This document shows, piece after piece, positions 63,704-64,000 of a DNA stretch of 64,000 bases. Positions within the stretch are counted from its first letter, which is position 1. Each line of letters opens with the position of its first letter. A model generated the notes under the pieces. It searched no databases and was not told the DNA's origin. It saw only the letters and a program-made list of their open reading frames with translations. The stretch lies in assembly GCF_024138675.1 (NCBI RefSeq), contig NZ_CP090959.1:930001-994000 (forward strand), in the 5' to 3' direction. The DNA comes from Simiduia sp. 21SJ11W-1. Lineage in GTDB: Bacteria; Pseudomonadota; Gammaproteobacteria; Pseudomonadales; Cellvibrionaceae. Position numbers and translations under genes: made by a program.

Positions 63704-64000
63704 GTGTTGGAAAGTGTAAATCTGAATTATGAAGAATATAGCTCGATTGTTGAAAGGAAAGATTTAGATGAGCTAAGTTCTTGGGTTAAGCGGCTTACTG
63801 AAGAAGGGTTCTCATATAGAGATGTAAGTGCGTTGTATCTTGATGCATGTCTTTTGTTGATGGATTCAAAGTATATGCATCAATATTTAGTTTCAATGGT
63901 TGGGAAAGATAAAACTCAGAGCAAATTATTTTGCTTATGGTATGCCAATCGATTGCTTGAATATGGTAGGAGTGAGTTTGTTGGGCGCTTTTTTTCAGCC
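63704..64000 (+). CDS. Partial unknown gene, continues beyond window end
   Basis: From GTG 63704 (or TTG 63707) a frame runs 99 codons to the window edge without a stop. It begins LESVNLNYEEYSSIVERKDL and includes WVKRLTEEGFSYRDVSALYLDACLLLM. It starts 10 bp after the stop of the lipoprotein gene, so they are likely in one operon. I recognise no family; it is soluble, helical and AT-rich. Confidence 0.65.
   Translation, partial: MLESVNLNYEEYSSIVERKDLDELSSWVKRLTEEGFSYRDVSALYLDACLLLMDSKYMHQYLVSMVGKDKTQSKLFCLWYANRLLEYGRSEFVGRFFSA

Overview
The window looks like chromosome of a free-living, probably marine or brackish gammaproteobacterium. The evidence is two conserved gammaproteobacterial gene strings (ybeL | leuS-lptE-holA and miaB-phoH-ybeY-corC-lnt), three Na+/H+ antiporters (NhaD, NhaA and a CPA1-type exchanger), a Na+/dicarboxylate-type symporter, a TonB-dependent receptor and several exported lipoproteins. 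A Cellvibrionales-like lineage is my inference from overall gene content; no rRNA or tRNA gene is present to test it.

Layout. 0.1-2.8 kb: a halotyrosine-dehalogenase-like flavoprotein followed by tryptophan 2,3-dioxygenase and kynureninase. 2.9-9.3 kb: TPR membrane protein, hisC, a DUF815-type ATPase, a DASS symporter, a 403-residue unknown, and DUF2141 and DUF3224 proteins. 9.4-15.5 kb: lipoprotein, ECF sigma/anti-sigma pair, divergent secreted subtilase, hairpin-rich repeats, an outer-membrane beta-barrel and a secreted Ala/Ser-rich repetitive protein. Three transcription units here (sigma operon, subtilase, Ala-rich protein) share one promoter motif with identical spacing, so they look like a self-contained sigma regulon. 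15.7-18.6 kb: two paralogous exported proteins with a decayed metallopeptidase motif. 18.9-26.5 kb: exported methyltransferase, holA, lptE, leuS, ybeL, a CBS-GGDEF diguanylate cyclase and two small unknowns. 26.7-30.6 kb: nhaD, then a CDGSH iron-sulfur gene split by a 2.08-kb insertion that carries an esterase gene between two 188-bp MITE-like repeats. A 176-bp duplication of the target flanks the insertion and regenerates an intact CDGSH gene. 30.8-39.8 kb: M16 peptidase, lnt, corC, ybeY, phoH, miaB and a DUF1820 gene. 40.0-46.2 kb: LysE-type exporter, MscS-like channel overlapping a CPA1 antiporter region, nhaA and an aminotransferase. 46.4-51.5 kb: a TetR repressor divergent from an RND efflux pump, with an operator-like palindrome. 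51.7-56.8 kb: Mpo1-like protein, two overlapping solute-binding proteins, GNAT, GST and an M2 peptidase lipoprotein. 56.8-64 kb: a decapitated prolyl-hydroxylase remnant, TonB receptor, POT peptide transporter, and an AT-richer region with a transglutaminase-TPR lipoprotein and the start of an unknown gene.

How they work together. Lnt, LptE, the outer-membrane receptor and the lipoproteins belong to the cell envelope. M2 peptidase, TonB receptor and POT transporter could form a peptide-use neighbourhood. The sigma regulon at 9.9-15.5 kb is the best candidate for an undescribed surface or envelope system. The 28.2-30.2 kb insertion is the clearest sign of recent DNA movement.
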